Position numbers and translations under genes: made by a program. The notes below the pieces were generated by a model. That model did no database searches and was not told where the DNA came from. It worked only from the letters and a program-made list of their open reading frames with translations. A stretch of 64,000 bases of DNA. Origin: Myxococcales bacterium (GTDB lineage: Bacteria > Myxococcota_A > Polyangia > Nannocystales > Nannocystaceae). This document shows positions 45,230-54,018 of the stretch, piece after piece. Position 1 is the first letter of the stretch; each line of letters starts with the position of its first letter. Where the stretch lies: NCBI GenBank assembly GCA_020633335.1, contig JACKDU010000009.1:186001-250000 (forward strand), in the 5' to 3' direction.

Positions 45230-45886
45230 GTGACGGCGCCCTCCTCCGCAGCGGCTGCGCGCCTCGGCCTCGGCTCGCCGCTCCCCGCCTCCTTCTACAG
45301 CGGCGACGCGCTCGACGTCGCCCGCGCGCTCCTCGGCAAGATCCTCCGGCGGGGGCCGGTGGTCCTCCGGATCACCGAGGTCGAGGCCTACCGCTGGCCG
45401 GGCGACAGCGCCAACCACTGCCGCTTCGGGCCGACCGAGCGCAACGCGGCGATGTGGGGGCCGCCGGGGCGGGCCTACGTCTACCTCTGCTACGGCCTCC
45501 ACAACATGCTGAACATCGTCACGGGCGCCCGCGGCGAGGGGGCGGCGGTCCTGATCCGGGCGTGTGAGCCGCTCGCCGGCGAGGCGCTCGTCGCCGAGCG
45601 CCGCGGCGGTCGGCGGGGGCCCGGGTCGCTGGCGGGGCCCGGCAAGGTCGGCCAGGCGCTCGCCGTCGACCCCTCGTGGTCGCACCACCCGCTCCACCGC
45701 CGCGGCGGGCTGACCTGCCACGACGCGCCGCCGATCGCCGAGGACGCCGTCCTCGCGGGGCCGCGGGTCGGCATCGACTTCGCCGAGCCGGACGATCGCG
45801 CGGCCCCCTGGCGCCTGGCGCTCGCCGGCACCCGCTGGATCTCGCAGCCGGCCGGCCTCCGGCCGCGACTCGCCCGCGCGCGCTGA
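45230..45886 (+). CDS. DNA-3-methyladenine glycosylase (Aag/MPG family)
   Basis: 218 residues from GTG 45230; a GTG at 45170 would add 20 low-complexity residues. Motifs: RALLGKILRR, catalytic Glu region ITEVEAYRWPGDSANH, RNAAMWGPPGRAYVYLCYG and GPGKVGQALAV. It removes alkylated purines from DNA in the cytoplasm. The region 44933-45229 upstream contains no gene; TAGTAT near 45092 is a possible -10 element. Confidence 0.9.
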   Translation: MTAPSSAAAARLGLGSPLPASFYSGDALDVARALLGKILRRGPVVLRITEVEAYRWPGDSANHCRFGPTERNAAMWGPPGRAYVYLCYGLHNMLNIVTGARGEGAAVLIRACEPLAGEALVAERRGGRRGPGSLAGPGKVGQALAVDPSWSHHPLHRRGGLTCHDAPPIAEDAVLAGPRVGIDFAEPDDRAAPWRLALAGTRWISQPAGLRPRLARAR

Positions 45887-45950
45887 GGCCGGGCCGCGGG
45901 CCGTCGACCTTTCTCTACGGACAGGGGGCGCGGCTCGCTATCCTCGGGGG

Positions 45951-47711
45951 ATGATGCCTCGCCTCGCCCTCCTCGCCGCCCCGCTCGCGCTCGCCTCGCT
46001 CGCCCTCGCCGCGCCGACGCCAGCGGCCGCCTGCGGCGGGACCTTCTGCGACGCCGGCCCCAACAACATGCCGGTCTCGCAGACCGGCGAGACGATCCTC
46101 TTCGTGATGGCCGGTGATCACACCGAGGCCCACATCCAGATCGAGTACGACCCGAACACCGAGGCGAGCCGCTTCGCCTGGCTGGTGCCGCTCACCGGGG
46201 TGCCCGAGTTCTCGGTCGGCTCGCAGCAGCTCTTCGTCAACCTCCTCAACGGCACGGTCCCCTCCTTCGGCTTCGTCAACACCTTCGAGCCCTGCGGCTA
46301 CGGCGACTACGGCGGCGACTACGGGGGCGGGGGCGGCGACTCCTGCGGCCTCACCGGGGGGAGCAGCGCCACCGCGGGCGGGACCGGGGCCGGCTCGGGC
46401 GGCGGCGGCGAGGACGACGGGACCACCGGCGACGCGCCGACGGTGCTCCTCGAGGAGACGGTCGGCGCCTTCGACGTCGTCGTCATCGAGGACAGCGACG
46501 CCGCCGTGGTCATGACCTGGCTCAGCGACAACGGCTACTACCAGGACATGGCGGCCGAGCCGATCCTCCAGGAGTACCTCGACGAGGGGCACCTCCTGGC
46601 CGCGTTCAAGCTGACCCAAGGGGCAGGTGTTTCCGAGATCCACCCGGTCGTCCTCTCCTACCCGGGGGACGAGCCCTGCGTGCCGATCCGCCTGACCCGG
46701 ATCGCCGCCGAGCCCGACATGGACATCCGCGCCTTCTTCCTCGCCGACGCGCTGGTCGGGCCGACCAACTACCTCCACGTCGTCGTCAACGAGGTCCTCT
46801 ACGAGTGGCCCAACTTCGTGGCGAACTACAAGGACGTGGTGGTCCAGGCGATCGACAGCGCCCAGGACGGCCACGCCTTCGTCACCGAGTACGCCGGCCC
46901 CTCGAGCGTCGTCGACCCGAGCGGCCTCTTCTCGGCGACCTGGAGCGCCGCCGCCTTCGCGTCGATCGAGGCGACCGCGGTCGTCGACGAGCTCATCGCC
47001 CAGGGGCTGATGGAGTGCGTCGACACCACCTGCACCTACAACCATCCGCTGGTCCAGTCGATCCTCGGGGTCTACCTGCCGGTCCCGAACGGGCTCGCGC
47101 CCGGCGAGTTCTACTCGTGCCTGAGCTGCTTCGAGGGGATGATCGACGCGATGGCCTGGGATCCGGCGGGCTTCTCCCAGGCGATCGCCGAGCGGGTGAT
47201 CGAGCCCGGCGCCCACGCGGTCGAGCTCCTCGACACCTACCCCCAGCTGACCCGCCTCTACACCACGCTCTCGCCGGCCGAGATGACGGTCGATCCGACC
47301 TTCCACCGCAACGCCGATCTGCCGCCGGTCGATCTCACGAGCCGGACGGTGACGCGCTACGTCCCCTGCTCGGGGGCGACGGTCTGGCAGCTCACGCCCG
47401 CGCGCGCGGTCACGGCCGACATGGAGTGGCCGACCTTCGGCCAGGACATGCCCTTCGCCGAGCGGATCGAGTCGATCCCGCCGGCCGGCGCCCCCCAGGT
47501 GATCGTCGACAACGGGCCGATGATCGACGCGATCCTGGCGATGATGAACGCGCTCACCCGGGGGCCGCAGATCCGCAAGACGGTCTGCGAGGACGAGCCG
47601 GGGACGGGCGGCTGCGGGTGTCGGAGCGAGGGCGGCGAGCCGGCGCTGGCGGCCCTCCTCCTCAGCGCGCTCGGGCTCGGGGTGCTGCGGCGGCGTCGGG
47701 CCGCGCGCTGA
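45951..47711 (+). CDS. DUF2330 exported protein with MYXO-CTERM-like sorting end
   Basis: 586 residues. Signal peptide to about AAA-CGG (residue 27), then the DUF2330 start CGGTFCDAG with QTGETILFVMAGDHTEAHIQ and FAWLVPLTGVPEFSVGSQQL. A Gly-rich linker lies at about residues 125-157. The C-terminus is GGCGCRSEGG, then a hydrophobic helix and RRRRAAR, the pattern of MYXO-CTERM surface sorting. It should be exported and displayed on the cell. Function of DUF2330 is not known. It ends one base before a converging gene. Confidence 0.88.
   Translation: MMPRLALLAAPLALASLALAAPTPAAACGGTFCDAGPNNMPVSQTGETILFVMAGDHTEAHIQIEYDPNTEASRFAWLVPLTGVPEFSVGSQQLFVNLLNGTVPSFGFVNTFEPCGYGDYGGDYGGGGGDSCGLTGGSSATAGGTGAGSGGGGEDDGTTGDAPTVLLEETVGAFDVVVIEDSDAAVVMTWLSDNGYYQDMAAEPILQEYLDEGHLLAAFKLTQGAGVSEIHPVVLSYPGDEPCVPIRLTRIAAEPDMDIRAFFLADALVGPTNYLHVVVNEVLYEWPNFVANYKDVVVQAIDSAQDGHAFVTEYAGPSSVVDPSGLFSATWSAAAFASIEATAVVDELIAQGLMECVDTTCTYNHPLVQSILGVYLPVPNGLAPGEFYSCLSCFEGMIDAMAWDPAGFSQAIAERVIEPGAHAVELLDTYPQLTRLYTTLSPAEMTVDPTFHRNADLPPVDLTSRTVTRYVPCSGATVWQLTPARAVTADMEWPTFGQDMPFAERIESIPPAGAPQVIVDNGPMIDAILAMMNALTRGPQIRKTVCEDEPGTGGCGCRSEGGEPALAALLLSALGLGVLRRRRAAR
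46611..46626. repeat. CTGACC-CAAG-GGGCAG motif in coding sequence
   Basis: Family member in the DUF2330 gene, encoding LTQGA with CAA-GGG-GCA and followed by GGT-GTT-TCC, all off-bias here. Confidence 0.45.
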
Positions 47712-47712
47712 C

Positions 47713-48720
47713 TCAGGGGACGCAGCCGACGTCGTCGTCGGCCGTGGGGGCGAGGAGGAGCTCGTCGCCGTCGAGCGGCAGGGTCGCGTCGTTCAGTTGC
47801 GTCCAGGCGTCGGCCCGCGGCTCGGCGCCGACGACCCGGCGCTGGACGCTGAGGTCGCGCCAGGCGAGGGGGGCGAAGTCGCCCTCGCAGGGGTTTTGAG
47901 CCGCGTCCTCGGCGTAGGCCGAGGCGTGGATGTGGAGGTGGACGCCGACCCCGGAGCCGCTGCTCCCGACCCGGCCGACGAGCTCGCCGCGGGCCACCGG
48001 GATCGGCGCGAGGCCGCGGCGGTCGAGGCGGCCGCGCTCGCGCCAGCCGCTCCAGCCCCCGCCGAGGGCGCAGATCTTCGGGTCCGAGGTGTAGAGGTAG
48101 ACGTCGTCGATCGGGCAGAGCTCGCGGGGGATGCTCTCGGCCTGGAGGTGGGCGAGGATGATCACCTGGTCGCGGTCGCGCGCGCGGATCACGAGGTGGT
48201 TGCCGGCGGCGGTGCAGGTCTCGGCGCCGCCGGGGCAGTTGACGTCGTCGCCGTCGAGGTCGTCGTCGGGCATCCGCCGCCAGCAGGCGATCACCTCGCC
48301 GTCGATCGGCGAGCGCACCGGCATCCCCCACATCACGTCGTCGACGAGCGCCGGCGAGGCGACCCGCGGCTCGCTCCGGGAGCGGGTGTAGTGGGCGCTG
48401 CCCTCGTCCCAGCGGAGCATGTGGAGGTCGAGGGCGCAGTGGCGGGTCGCCGGGTCGTCGTCCGGCGCGCAGGCGTAGCCGCTGTGGCCGCGGGTCACGA
48501 GGTAGTGATCGTCGTCGAGGTCGTCGGCGCTGAAGGGGAGGTGCGCCGGGCGGGGGGCGACGAAGGCGTCGGCCGGGTGCGCGTCGGCGGGGGCCTCGGC
48601 CGGCGTCGGCGGGCAGGGATCAGAACATGAACAAAGGGACAGGAACGACGCGGCCGCGGCCAGGCCGACGAGCGCGGGCGCTCGCGCCCCCGGACGGCGC
48701 CGATCCTCTGCGTCCTCCAT
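47713..48720 (-). CDS. M23/LytM-type peptidase lipoprotein
   Basis: 335 residues. Signal with a Cys-rich lipobox (LSLCSC). The metal ligands fit family M23: HXXXD in HCALDLHM and HXH in VGVHLHIHA; core stretches are PVRSPIDGEVIACW and VARGELVGRVGSSGSG. Several extra Cys pairs suggest disulfides. Probably a peptidoglycan endopeptidase, though some members are inactive. The lipobox region carries an off-bias CATG/GGGACAGG stretch. Confidence 0.88.
   Translation of the reverse strand: MEDAEDRRRPGARAPALVGLAAAASFLSLCSCSDPCPPTPAEAPADAHPADAFVAPRPAHLPFSADDLDDDHYLVTRGHSGYACAPDDDPATRHCALDLHMLRWDEGSAHYTRSRSEPRVASPALVDDVMWGMPVRSPIDGEVIACWRRMPDDDLDGDDVNCPGGAETCTAAGNHLVIRARDRDQVIILAHLQAESIPRELCPIDDVYLYTSDPKICALGGGWSGWRERGRLDRRGLAPIPVARGELVGRVGSSGSGVGVHLHIHASAYAEDAAQNPCEGDFAPLAWRDLSVQRRVVGAEPRADAWTQLNDATLPLDGDELLLAPTADDDVGCVP
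48626..48643. repeat. CATGAACAAAGGGACAGG motif in the M23 lipobox region
   Basis: Read on the minus strand it encodes the LSLCS lipobox with CTT, TGT and TCA codons rare elsewhere in the gene. Relative of the dispersed motif family. Confidence 0.4.
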
Positions 48721-48783
48721 CGCTCGACGATCGAGGATGCGCGGGCGGGCGGCCGCTGTCGAGGCGCGGGCGCCCGCGCGGCC

Positions 48784-50802
48784 TCAGGGATCGACGAGGA
48801 AGCCGGCGCTCGCCAGCTCGGCGCGGAGCTCCGGGTCGTGGAGGCACTCCAGGAAGGCGGCGACCGCCGGCCGCTGGCGGCGGGCCGCCGGGATCACGAA
48901 GTCGTAGCGCTCGGCGAGGATCGGCGCGAAGGCGAGGCCCTCGGCGACGCTCTGGATCGCCACCCCCCAGTCGGCGCGGCCCTGGGCGACGCAGGCGGCG
49001 ACGCCCTGGTGGGAGCGGGCCTCGTGGTGGTAGCCGCGGGGGCGGCGATCGCCGGCGGCGGCCGCGAGGAGGCGATCGATGAGGACCCGCGTGCCGCTCC
49101 CGCGGTTGCGGTTGACCATGATCACCGCGGGGTCGAAGACCGCGTCCGGCAGGCGAAATTCGCCGCCCGCCGGCGCGCCGCCCGGGGGCGCGAAGCGGCG
49201 ATCGCCCGGGCGGCTGAGGAGCCCCTGCATGCGCCCGTAGCCGGGGACCAGCGCGCACCCTTCGGGGACGAAGGGGGCGTTGTAGACCCCGCGCTCGTCG
49301 CAGAGGTGGATCGGCGCGACGTCGCAGAGCCCGCGGGCGGCCGCCTGGAGGCCGCCGCCGCTCCCCTGGGCGATCAGCCGCACGCGGATCCCGGCGCGGT
49401 GGAGGCGGTCGGCGATCCGCTCGAGACCGGTGCAGTGGGAGCCGACGATGAGGAGGTCGACCGGCTCGGTGGCGGCGTCGATCCGCTCGACCTCGACGGC
49501 CGCGTCGGCGTCGACCCGCTCGACCTGCTGGTCGATGGCGATGAAGCCGTCGGCCCGGGCGAAGGCGGTGACCGAGCCCGAGCCCTTGCCGAGCGGGAGG
49601 GCGATCGGCGGGGCGTCCGGGTCGATGTCGGCGACGAGCTGGACCAGCGCGTACTCCCGGCGGCCGCGCTCGGATTGGAGGGCGAGCGGGAGGCGGGCGT
49701 GGACCCGCTCGCGCGGCCGCGCGCCGGCGCCGGCGAGCTCGCGGAGGAGCGGCGCGACCAGCTCGTGGAAGGTGAAGAGCGCCGAGGTCGGGAAGCCCGG
49801 GAGGATCGCCACGCCGACGATCGCCTCGTCGCCCTCGGGGTCGCCGCGGCGGGTGCGGGTCGCCCCGAGGCAGAGCGGCTTGCCGGGCTTGAGCGCGACC
49901 CCGTGGACGACGATCGCGGCCTCGCCGGGGTGCGGCCCCGGGAGGTCGGCGAGCGCTCGCACGCAGAGGTCGCCGGCGCCCTTCGAGGTGCCACCCGAGA
50001 GGAGGACGAGGTCGGCGCGCTCGCTCTCGATCGCGTCGCGGAGCGCGGCCTCGATCGCCGCGAGGTCGTCGCCGACGATCCCGAGGCGGATCACCTCGGC
50101 GCCGAGCTCCTCGCAGGTGTCGGCGAGCATCGTCTGGTTGCAGTCGTGGACCCTGCCGAGGGGTCGCGGCGCGCCCGGGGCGACGATCTCGTCGCCGGTC
50201 GAGAGGATCGCCACCCGCGGTCGGCGGTGGACCGGCGCGCGATCGAGGCCGAGGGCGGCGATCACCCCGGTCTCGCGGGGGCCGAGGCGGAGCCCCGGGC
50301 GGAGGACGACCTCGCCGCGGGTGATGTCGGAGCCGGCGAAGGCGATCATCGCCCCGGGGATCGCCGGCCGTCGGACGAGCACGTGGGTCGGCGCCTCGGG
50401 CGGGTCGAGGTCGGTGTCCTCGACCATCACGACCGCGTCGGCGCCCCGCGGGATCACGCCGCCGGTGGCGATCGTCAGGGCCTCGCCGGTGGCGAGCTCG
50501 CTGGTGGGCGCGACCCCGGTGGCGATCACCTCGGGGCCGAGGGCGAGGCGGCGGGGCGCGGTCTCGCTCGCGCCGTAGGTGTCGCTGGCGACCACCGCGA
50601 AGCCGTCGACGTTGCTCCGGTCGAAGCCGGGGACGTCGACCGGGGCGGCGATCGCCGCGGCGAGGACCCGGCCGCGGAGCCGCGCCAGGGGGGCCTCCTC
50701 GGCCGCCAGCGGGCGCGGGCGCAGGGCCGCCCACCAGCGGGCGTGGGCCTCCTCGGGCGAGACCACCCGGAGGAAGACGCGCTGCGGATCACTCTGTCTC
50801 AT
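48784..50802 (-). CDS. MoeA-like molybdotransferase fused to a periplasmic-binding-protein-like domain
   Basis: 672 residues. The first 400 are MoeA: DVPGFDRSNVDGFAVVASDT, TGGVIPRGADAVVMVEDT, LSTGDEIV and the LSGGTSKGAGD loop. The last 220 (LLIVGSHCTGLERIADRLH, VMVNRNRGSGTRVLID, HQGVAACVAQGRADWGVAI) form a PBP-like domain without signal peptide, as in ModE/LysR-linked molybdate sensors. Such fusions are known in archaea and deltaproteobacteria-like groups. It inserts molybdenum or tungsten into molybdopterin; the extra domain may sense oxyanion. ATGA overlap with the second moeA. Confidence 0.92.
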   Translation of the reverse strand: MRQSDPQRVFLRVVSPEEAHARWWAALRPRPLAAEEAPLARLRGRVLAAAIAAPVDVPGFDRSNVDGFAVVASDTYGASETAPRRLALGPEVIATGVAPTSELATGEALTIATGGVIPRGADAVVMVEDTDLDPPEAPTHVLVRRPAIPGAMIAFAGSDITRGEVVLRPGLRLGPRETGVIAALGLDRAPVHRRPRVAILSTGDEIVAPGAPRPLGRVHDCNQTMLADTCEELGAEVIRLGIVGDDLAAIEAALRDAIESERADLVLLSGGTSKGAGDLCVRALADLPGPHPGEAAIVVHGVALKPGKPLCLGATRTRRGDPEGDEAIVGVAILPGFPTSALFTFHELVAPLLRELAGAGARPRERVHARLPLALQSERGRREYALVQLVADIDPDAPPIALPLGKGSGSVTAFARADGFIAIDQQVERVDADAAVEVERIDAATEPVDLLIVGSHCTGLERIADRLHRAGIRVRLIAQGSGGGLQAAARGLCDVAPIHLCDERGVYNAPFVPEGCALVPGYGRMQGLLSRPGDRRFAPPGGAPAGGEFRLPDAVFDPAVIMVNRNRGSGTRVLIDRLLAAAAGDRRPRGYHHEARSHQGVAACVAQGRADWGVAIQSVAEGLAFAPILAERYDFVIPAARRQRPAVAAFLECLHDPELRAELASAGFLVDP

Positions 50803-52115
50803 GGGTCATGTCCGATCGCGCCTCCCTCGGCGGGGCGCGGGTCGTCGAAGGCGAGCATCTCGACCTCCTCGCCGACCGCCCAGCCCTCGCTCTCGGGGTC
50901 GACGATCACCACGCCGTCGGCGATCACCGCGGTGGAGAGGAGCGAGGCGCCCGAGGTCGCGACTGGGGCGATCGCGCGCCCGTCGTCGGTGAGCGCGACC
51001 CGGACGAAGTCGGTGCGGCCGATCTTGGAGGTTAGCTTGCGGGCGAGCGGGAGGCGGAGGCGAGGGTGGGGCCAGCGCCAGGGATCGGAGCGGCCGCCGA
51101 GCGCCCGCAGGAGGGGGCCGACGAAGAATTCGTAGGCGCAGAGGCAGGAGACCGGGTTGCCGGGGAGCAGAAACACCCAGCGGCCGTCGCCGAGGCGGCC
51201 GACGCCGGTCGGGCTCGCCGGCCGCATCGCGACCCCGTGGACCAGGAGCTCGCCGCGCTCGCCGAGGAGGAGCGGGAGCCAGTCCTCGGAGCCGACGCTG
51301 GTCGCCCCGCAGGCGACGATCACGTCGGCGTCGCTCGCCTCGGCGCGATCGAGGGCGGCGACGAGGTTGTCGCGGCCGTCGCGGCTGCGCAGGGGCGGCA
51401 GGAATTCCGCGCGGTCGCGGGCGCAGAGGCCGGCGAGGGTGACCGAGTTGGAGTCGACGATCTGGTGGGGCCCGAGCGGCTCGCCGGCGGCGACCAGCTC
51501 GTCGCCGGTGGAGAGCGCGAGCACCCGCGGCCGCCGGATCACCGGCGCGCGGCCGAGGCCGAGGGAGGCGATCACGCCGGCGTCCTGCGGGCGGAGGCGG
51601 CGGCCGGCCCGGAGGATCACCTGGCCGCGGGCGATGTCCTCGCCGACCTCGCCGATGTGGCGGAGCGGCGCGACCGCGCCGATCGCCAGGACGACGCCGT
51701 CGGCGGCGCGCGCGAGCTCGGCCTGGAGGACCGCGTCGGCGCCGGCTGGGAGCGGCGCGCCGGTGGTGATCCGGATCGCCTCGCCGGGCCCCAGCGTGAG
51801 CCCCGAGGGGCGCCCGGGCATGCTCTGGCCGCAGAGGCGGAGGGCGATCGGCGCGAGCTCGGAGGCCGCGAAGGTGTCCTCGCCGCGGACCGCGTAGCCG
51901 TCGACCGCGGCCCGGCGGAAGCCCGGGACGTCGATCGGCGCGACCACGTCGGCCGCGAGGATCCGGTCGCTCGCGTCGGCGACCGCGACCTCCTCGGCGG
52001 CAAGCGGCGCGGCGCCGGCCCGCAGGATCGCGAGGACGGCCGCGACCTCGCGGCGCTCGCGGAAGCCCCGCATCCGCACGTCGTCGACGCCGCCCATCCT
52101 TGGCTCCGAGGACAT
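50799..52115 (-). CDS. moeA: Molybdopterin molybdotransferase MoeA
   Basis: 438 residues from 52115, or 432 from a second ATG at 52097. Motifs: DVPGFRRAAVDGYAVRGEDT, TTGAPLPAGADAVLQAE, LALSTGDELV, ACGATSVGSEDW and FLLPGNPVSCLCAYEFF. The Ser-Val in ATSVG replaces the usual GGVS. It acts with MogA-type protein in the last step of cofactor assembly. The first ATG lies inside a hairpin at 52109-52134. Two MoeA genes in tandem suggest separate metal or target specificities. Confidence 0.92.
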   Translation of the reverse strand: MSSEPRMGGVDDVRMRGFRERREVAAVLAILRAGAAPLAAEEVAVADASDRILAADVVAPIDVPGFRRAAVDGYAVRGEDTFAASELAPIALRLCGQSMPGRPSGLTLGPGEAIRITTGAPLPAGADAVLQAELARAADGVVLAIGAVAPLRHIGEVGEDIARGQVILRAGRRLRPQDAGVIASLGLGRAPVIRRPRVLALSTGDELVAAGEPLGPHQIVDSNSVTLAGLCARDRAEFLPPLRSRDGRDNLVAALDRAEASDADVIVACGATSVGSEDWLPLLLGERGELLVHGVAMRPASPTGVGRLGDGRWVFLLPGNPVSCLCAYEFFVGPLLRALGGRSDPWRWPHPRLRLPLARKLTSKIGRTDFVRVALTDDGRAIAPVATSGASLLSTAVIADGVVIVDPESEGWAVGEEVEMLAFDDPRPAEGGAIGHDP

Positions 52116-52134
52116 GTCTCGAAGTACCTGTCCT
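52109..52134. promoter_or_regulatory. moeA: Hairpin over the moeA start codon
   Basis: AGGACATGT (52109-52117) pairs with ACCTGTCCT (52126-52134) in 8 of 9 positions around an 8-base loop, in the 24-base gap between the NuoEF-like gene and moeA. The ATG at 52115 would be within the stem. It may limit translation, or it may mean the ATG at 52097 is used. It belongs to the CATGTC/GGACAG group. Confidence 0.45.
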
Positions 52135-52139
52135 TCGCG

Positions 52140-53804
52140 CTAGTCGGCTCGATCGGCGAGGCTCGGCCGCCGGGCCGGGATCTTGGCGACGACCTCGGGG
52201 AAGTTGCGGAGGAGCGAGAGCGCCGGCAGGAGCGCGACCTGGCCGAGGCCGCAGATGCTGGTCTGGGCCATCGTCGCGTCGAGGTCGGCGAGGAGGGCGA
52301 CGGTCCGCGCGGGGTCGCTCGCCTGGCCGGCGGCCATCCCCTCGAGGAGGGTCACCGCCTTCTCGGAGCCGACCCGGCAGGGTACGCACTTGCCGCAGGA
52401 CTCGTTGCGGAAGAAGCGGGTCAGCGAGATCCCGAGCTCCAGGAGGTCGCGGCCGGTCGCGACCGCGACCACCGCGCCCGAGCCCAGGGTCGAGCCGGCG
52501 GCCCGCAGCGCCTCGAAGTCGAGCGGGGTGTCGACCTTGTCGGCGGGGAGGAAGGCCGACGAGGCGCCGCCCGGGAGGATCGCCGCCAGCGCGGCGCCGC
52601 CCTTGATCCCGCCGGCGAGGTCGATGAGCTCGCGGATCGTCGTCCCCATCGGCACCTCGAAGCAGCCCGGGCGCTCGACGTCGCCGCTGATCCCGACGAA
52701 CTTGAGGCCGGCGCAGCCGCGCACGCCCTGGGCCCGCCACCACTCGAGGCCGCGGGCGGCGATCGCCGCGCTCATCGCCAGGGTCTCGACGTTGTTGATC
52801 ACCGTCGGCTTGCCGAAGAGGCCCTCGATCCCGGGGAAGGGCGGCTTGTTGCGGGGCTCGCCGCGGCGGTCCTCGAGGGCCTCCAGGAGCGCGGTCTCCT
52901 CGCCCAGGATGTAGCCGCCGGGGGAGACGAAGACCTCGAGCTCGAGGCCGAGGCCGAGCTCGGCGATCGCCGCGCTCGCGGCCGCGCGCTCGGCCTCGAG
53001 GGCGGCGCGCTCGGGCTCGTACTCGTGGCGGATGTAGACGATCCCGCGCTGCGCCCCGACGACGGCCGCGGCGATCATCACCCCCTCCCAGACCAGGTGG
53101 GGGAGGCCGGCGAGGATCTCGCGGTCCTTGAAGGTGCCGGGCTCGCTCTCGTCGGCGTTGCAGATCACGTACTTCTCGCCGCCGCCCTCGGGGCCGGCGC
53201 CGCGGACGAAGCCCCACTTGGTCGCGGTCGGGAAGCCGGCGCCGCCCATCCCCCGGAGGCCCGCGGCCTTGAGATCGGCGAGGAGGGCGTCGGCCGCCGC
53301 CGCGCCGCCGGCGACGATCCTGCGGAGGGCGGCGTAGCGGGGGCCGCCGCCGGCGTAGGGGTCGAGGCGGTACGACCTGTCCTTGGGGGCATGTGTGTGG
53401 TGATCGCCGGCGAGCGCGGCCTTGACCCCGTCGGCGCCGGCGACCGGGAGGTGGTGGTCGACGAGGGCGGCCGGCGCCCGATCGCAGCGGCCGAGGCACG
53501 AGACCTCCTCGATCTCGACCCGCTCGCCGCTCGCCGCCTCGTGCTCGGCCGCGATCGCGCGGATCGCCGCGAGGCAGCCGGCGCCCCCGGCCATCGCGCA
53601 GCTCAGGTCGCGGCAGACGCCGACCGAGCGGGCGGCCGGCGGCGTCCGTCGGAAGTGGGGGTAGAACGACGCGACCCCCTCGATCCGGTGGAGGGGGACG
53701 CCGATGCGCTCGCCGAGGGCCCGGAGATCGGCGTCGCGGAGCCAGCCGTGCTCGGCCTGGAGGGCGCTGAGGTGCTGGATGATGCTCGGCGGGCGGTAGG
53801 GCAT
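52140..53804 (-). CDS. NuoE-NuoF fusion (FdsB-like diaphorase subunit)
   Basis: 554 residues. The N-terminal 120 are NuoE-like with the 2Fe-2S cysteines in CRDLSC and SCLGRC. The rest is NuoF-like: NADH/FMN site GLRGMGGAGFPTATKWG, ICNADESEPGTFKDRE, SPGGYILGEETALLEALE, and 4Fe-4S cysteines in ESCGKCVPCRVG with SICGLGQ. This fusion is typical of the NAD-linking subunit of formate dehydrogenases and some hydrogenases. Two moeA genes follow in the operon, so a formate dehydrogenase is the best guess, but no catalytic subunit is in the window. Confidence 0.93.
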   Translation of the reverse strand: MPYRPPSIIQHLSALQAEHGWLRDADLRALGERIGVPLHRIEGVASFYPHFRRTPPAARSVGVCRDLSCAMAGGAGCLAAIRAIAAEHEAASGERVEIEEVSCLGRCDRAPAALVDHHLPVAGADGVKAALAGDHHTHAPKDRSYRLDPYAGGGPRYAALRRIVAGGAAAADALLADLKAAGLRGMGGAGFPTATKWGFVRGAGPEGGGEKYVICNADESEPGTFKDREILAGLPHLVWEGVMIAAAVVGAQRGIVYIRHEYEPERAALEAERAAASAAIAELGLGLELEVFVSPGGYILGEETALLEALEDRRGEPRNKPPFPGIEGLFGKPTVINNVETLAMSAAIAARGLEWWRAQGVRGCAGLKFVGISGDVERPGCFEVPMGTTIRELIDLAGGIKGGAALAAILPGGASSAFLPADKVDTPLDFEALRAAGSTLGSGAVVAVATGRDLLELGISLTRFFRNESCGKCVPCRVGSEKAVTLLEGMAAGQASDPARTVALLADLDATMAQTSICGLGQVALLPALSLLRNFPEVVAKIPARRPSLADRAD

Positions 53805-54018
53805 GGCCGGGCCAATGTATCAGAAAGGGGCGCGGCGATGAGCGCAGGGGCTTCGTCGCTGGGCGCCCGCGTCGGCGCCGGCGCGGGCCGGCGGACGGCC
53901 GTAGAGACCCTCCTCGGGGCTCCCCTGCGCGGGGCGTCGGCGGGCGCGAGGTGCGAGGTCGACGAGGACGCGAGCACGCGCGCTGGCGAGGCTCGCCGCC
54001 GCCGCGTAGGCTCGCGGG

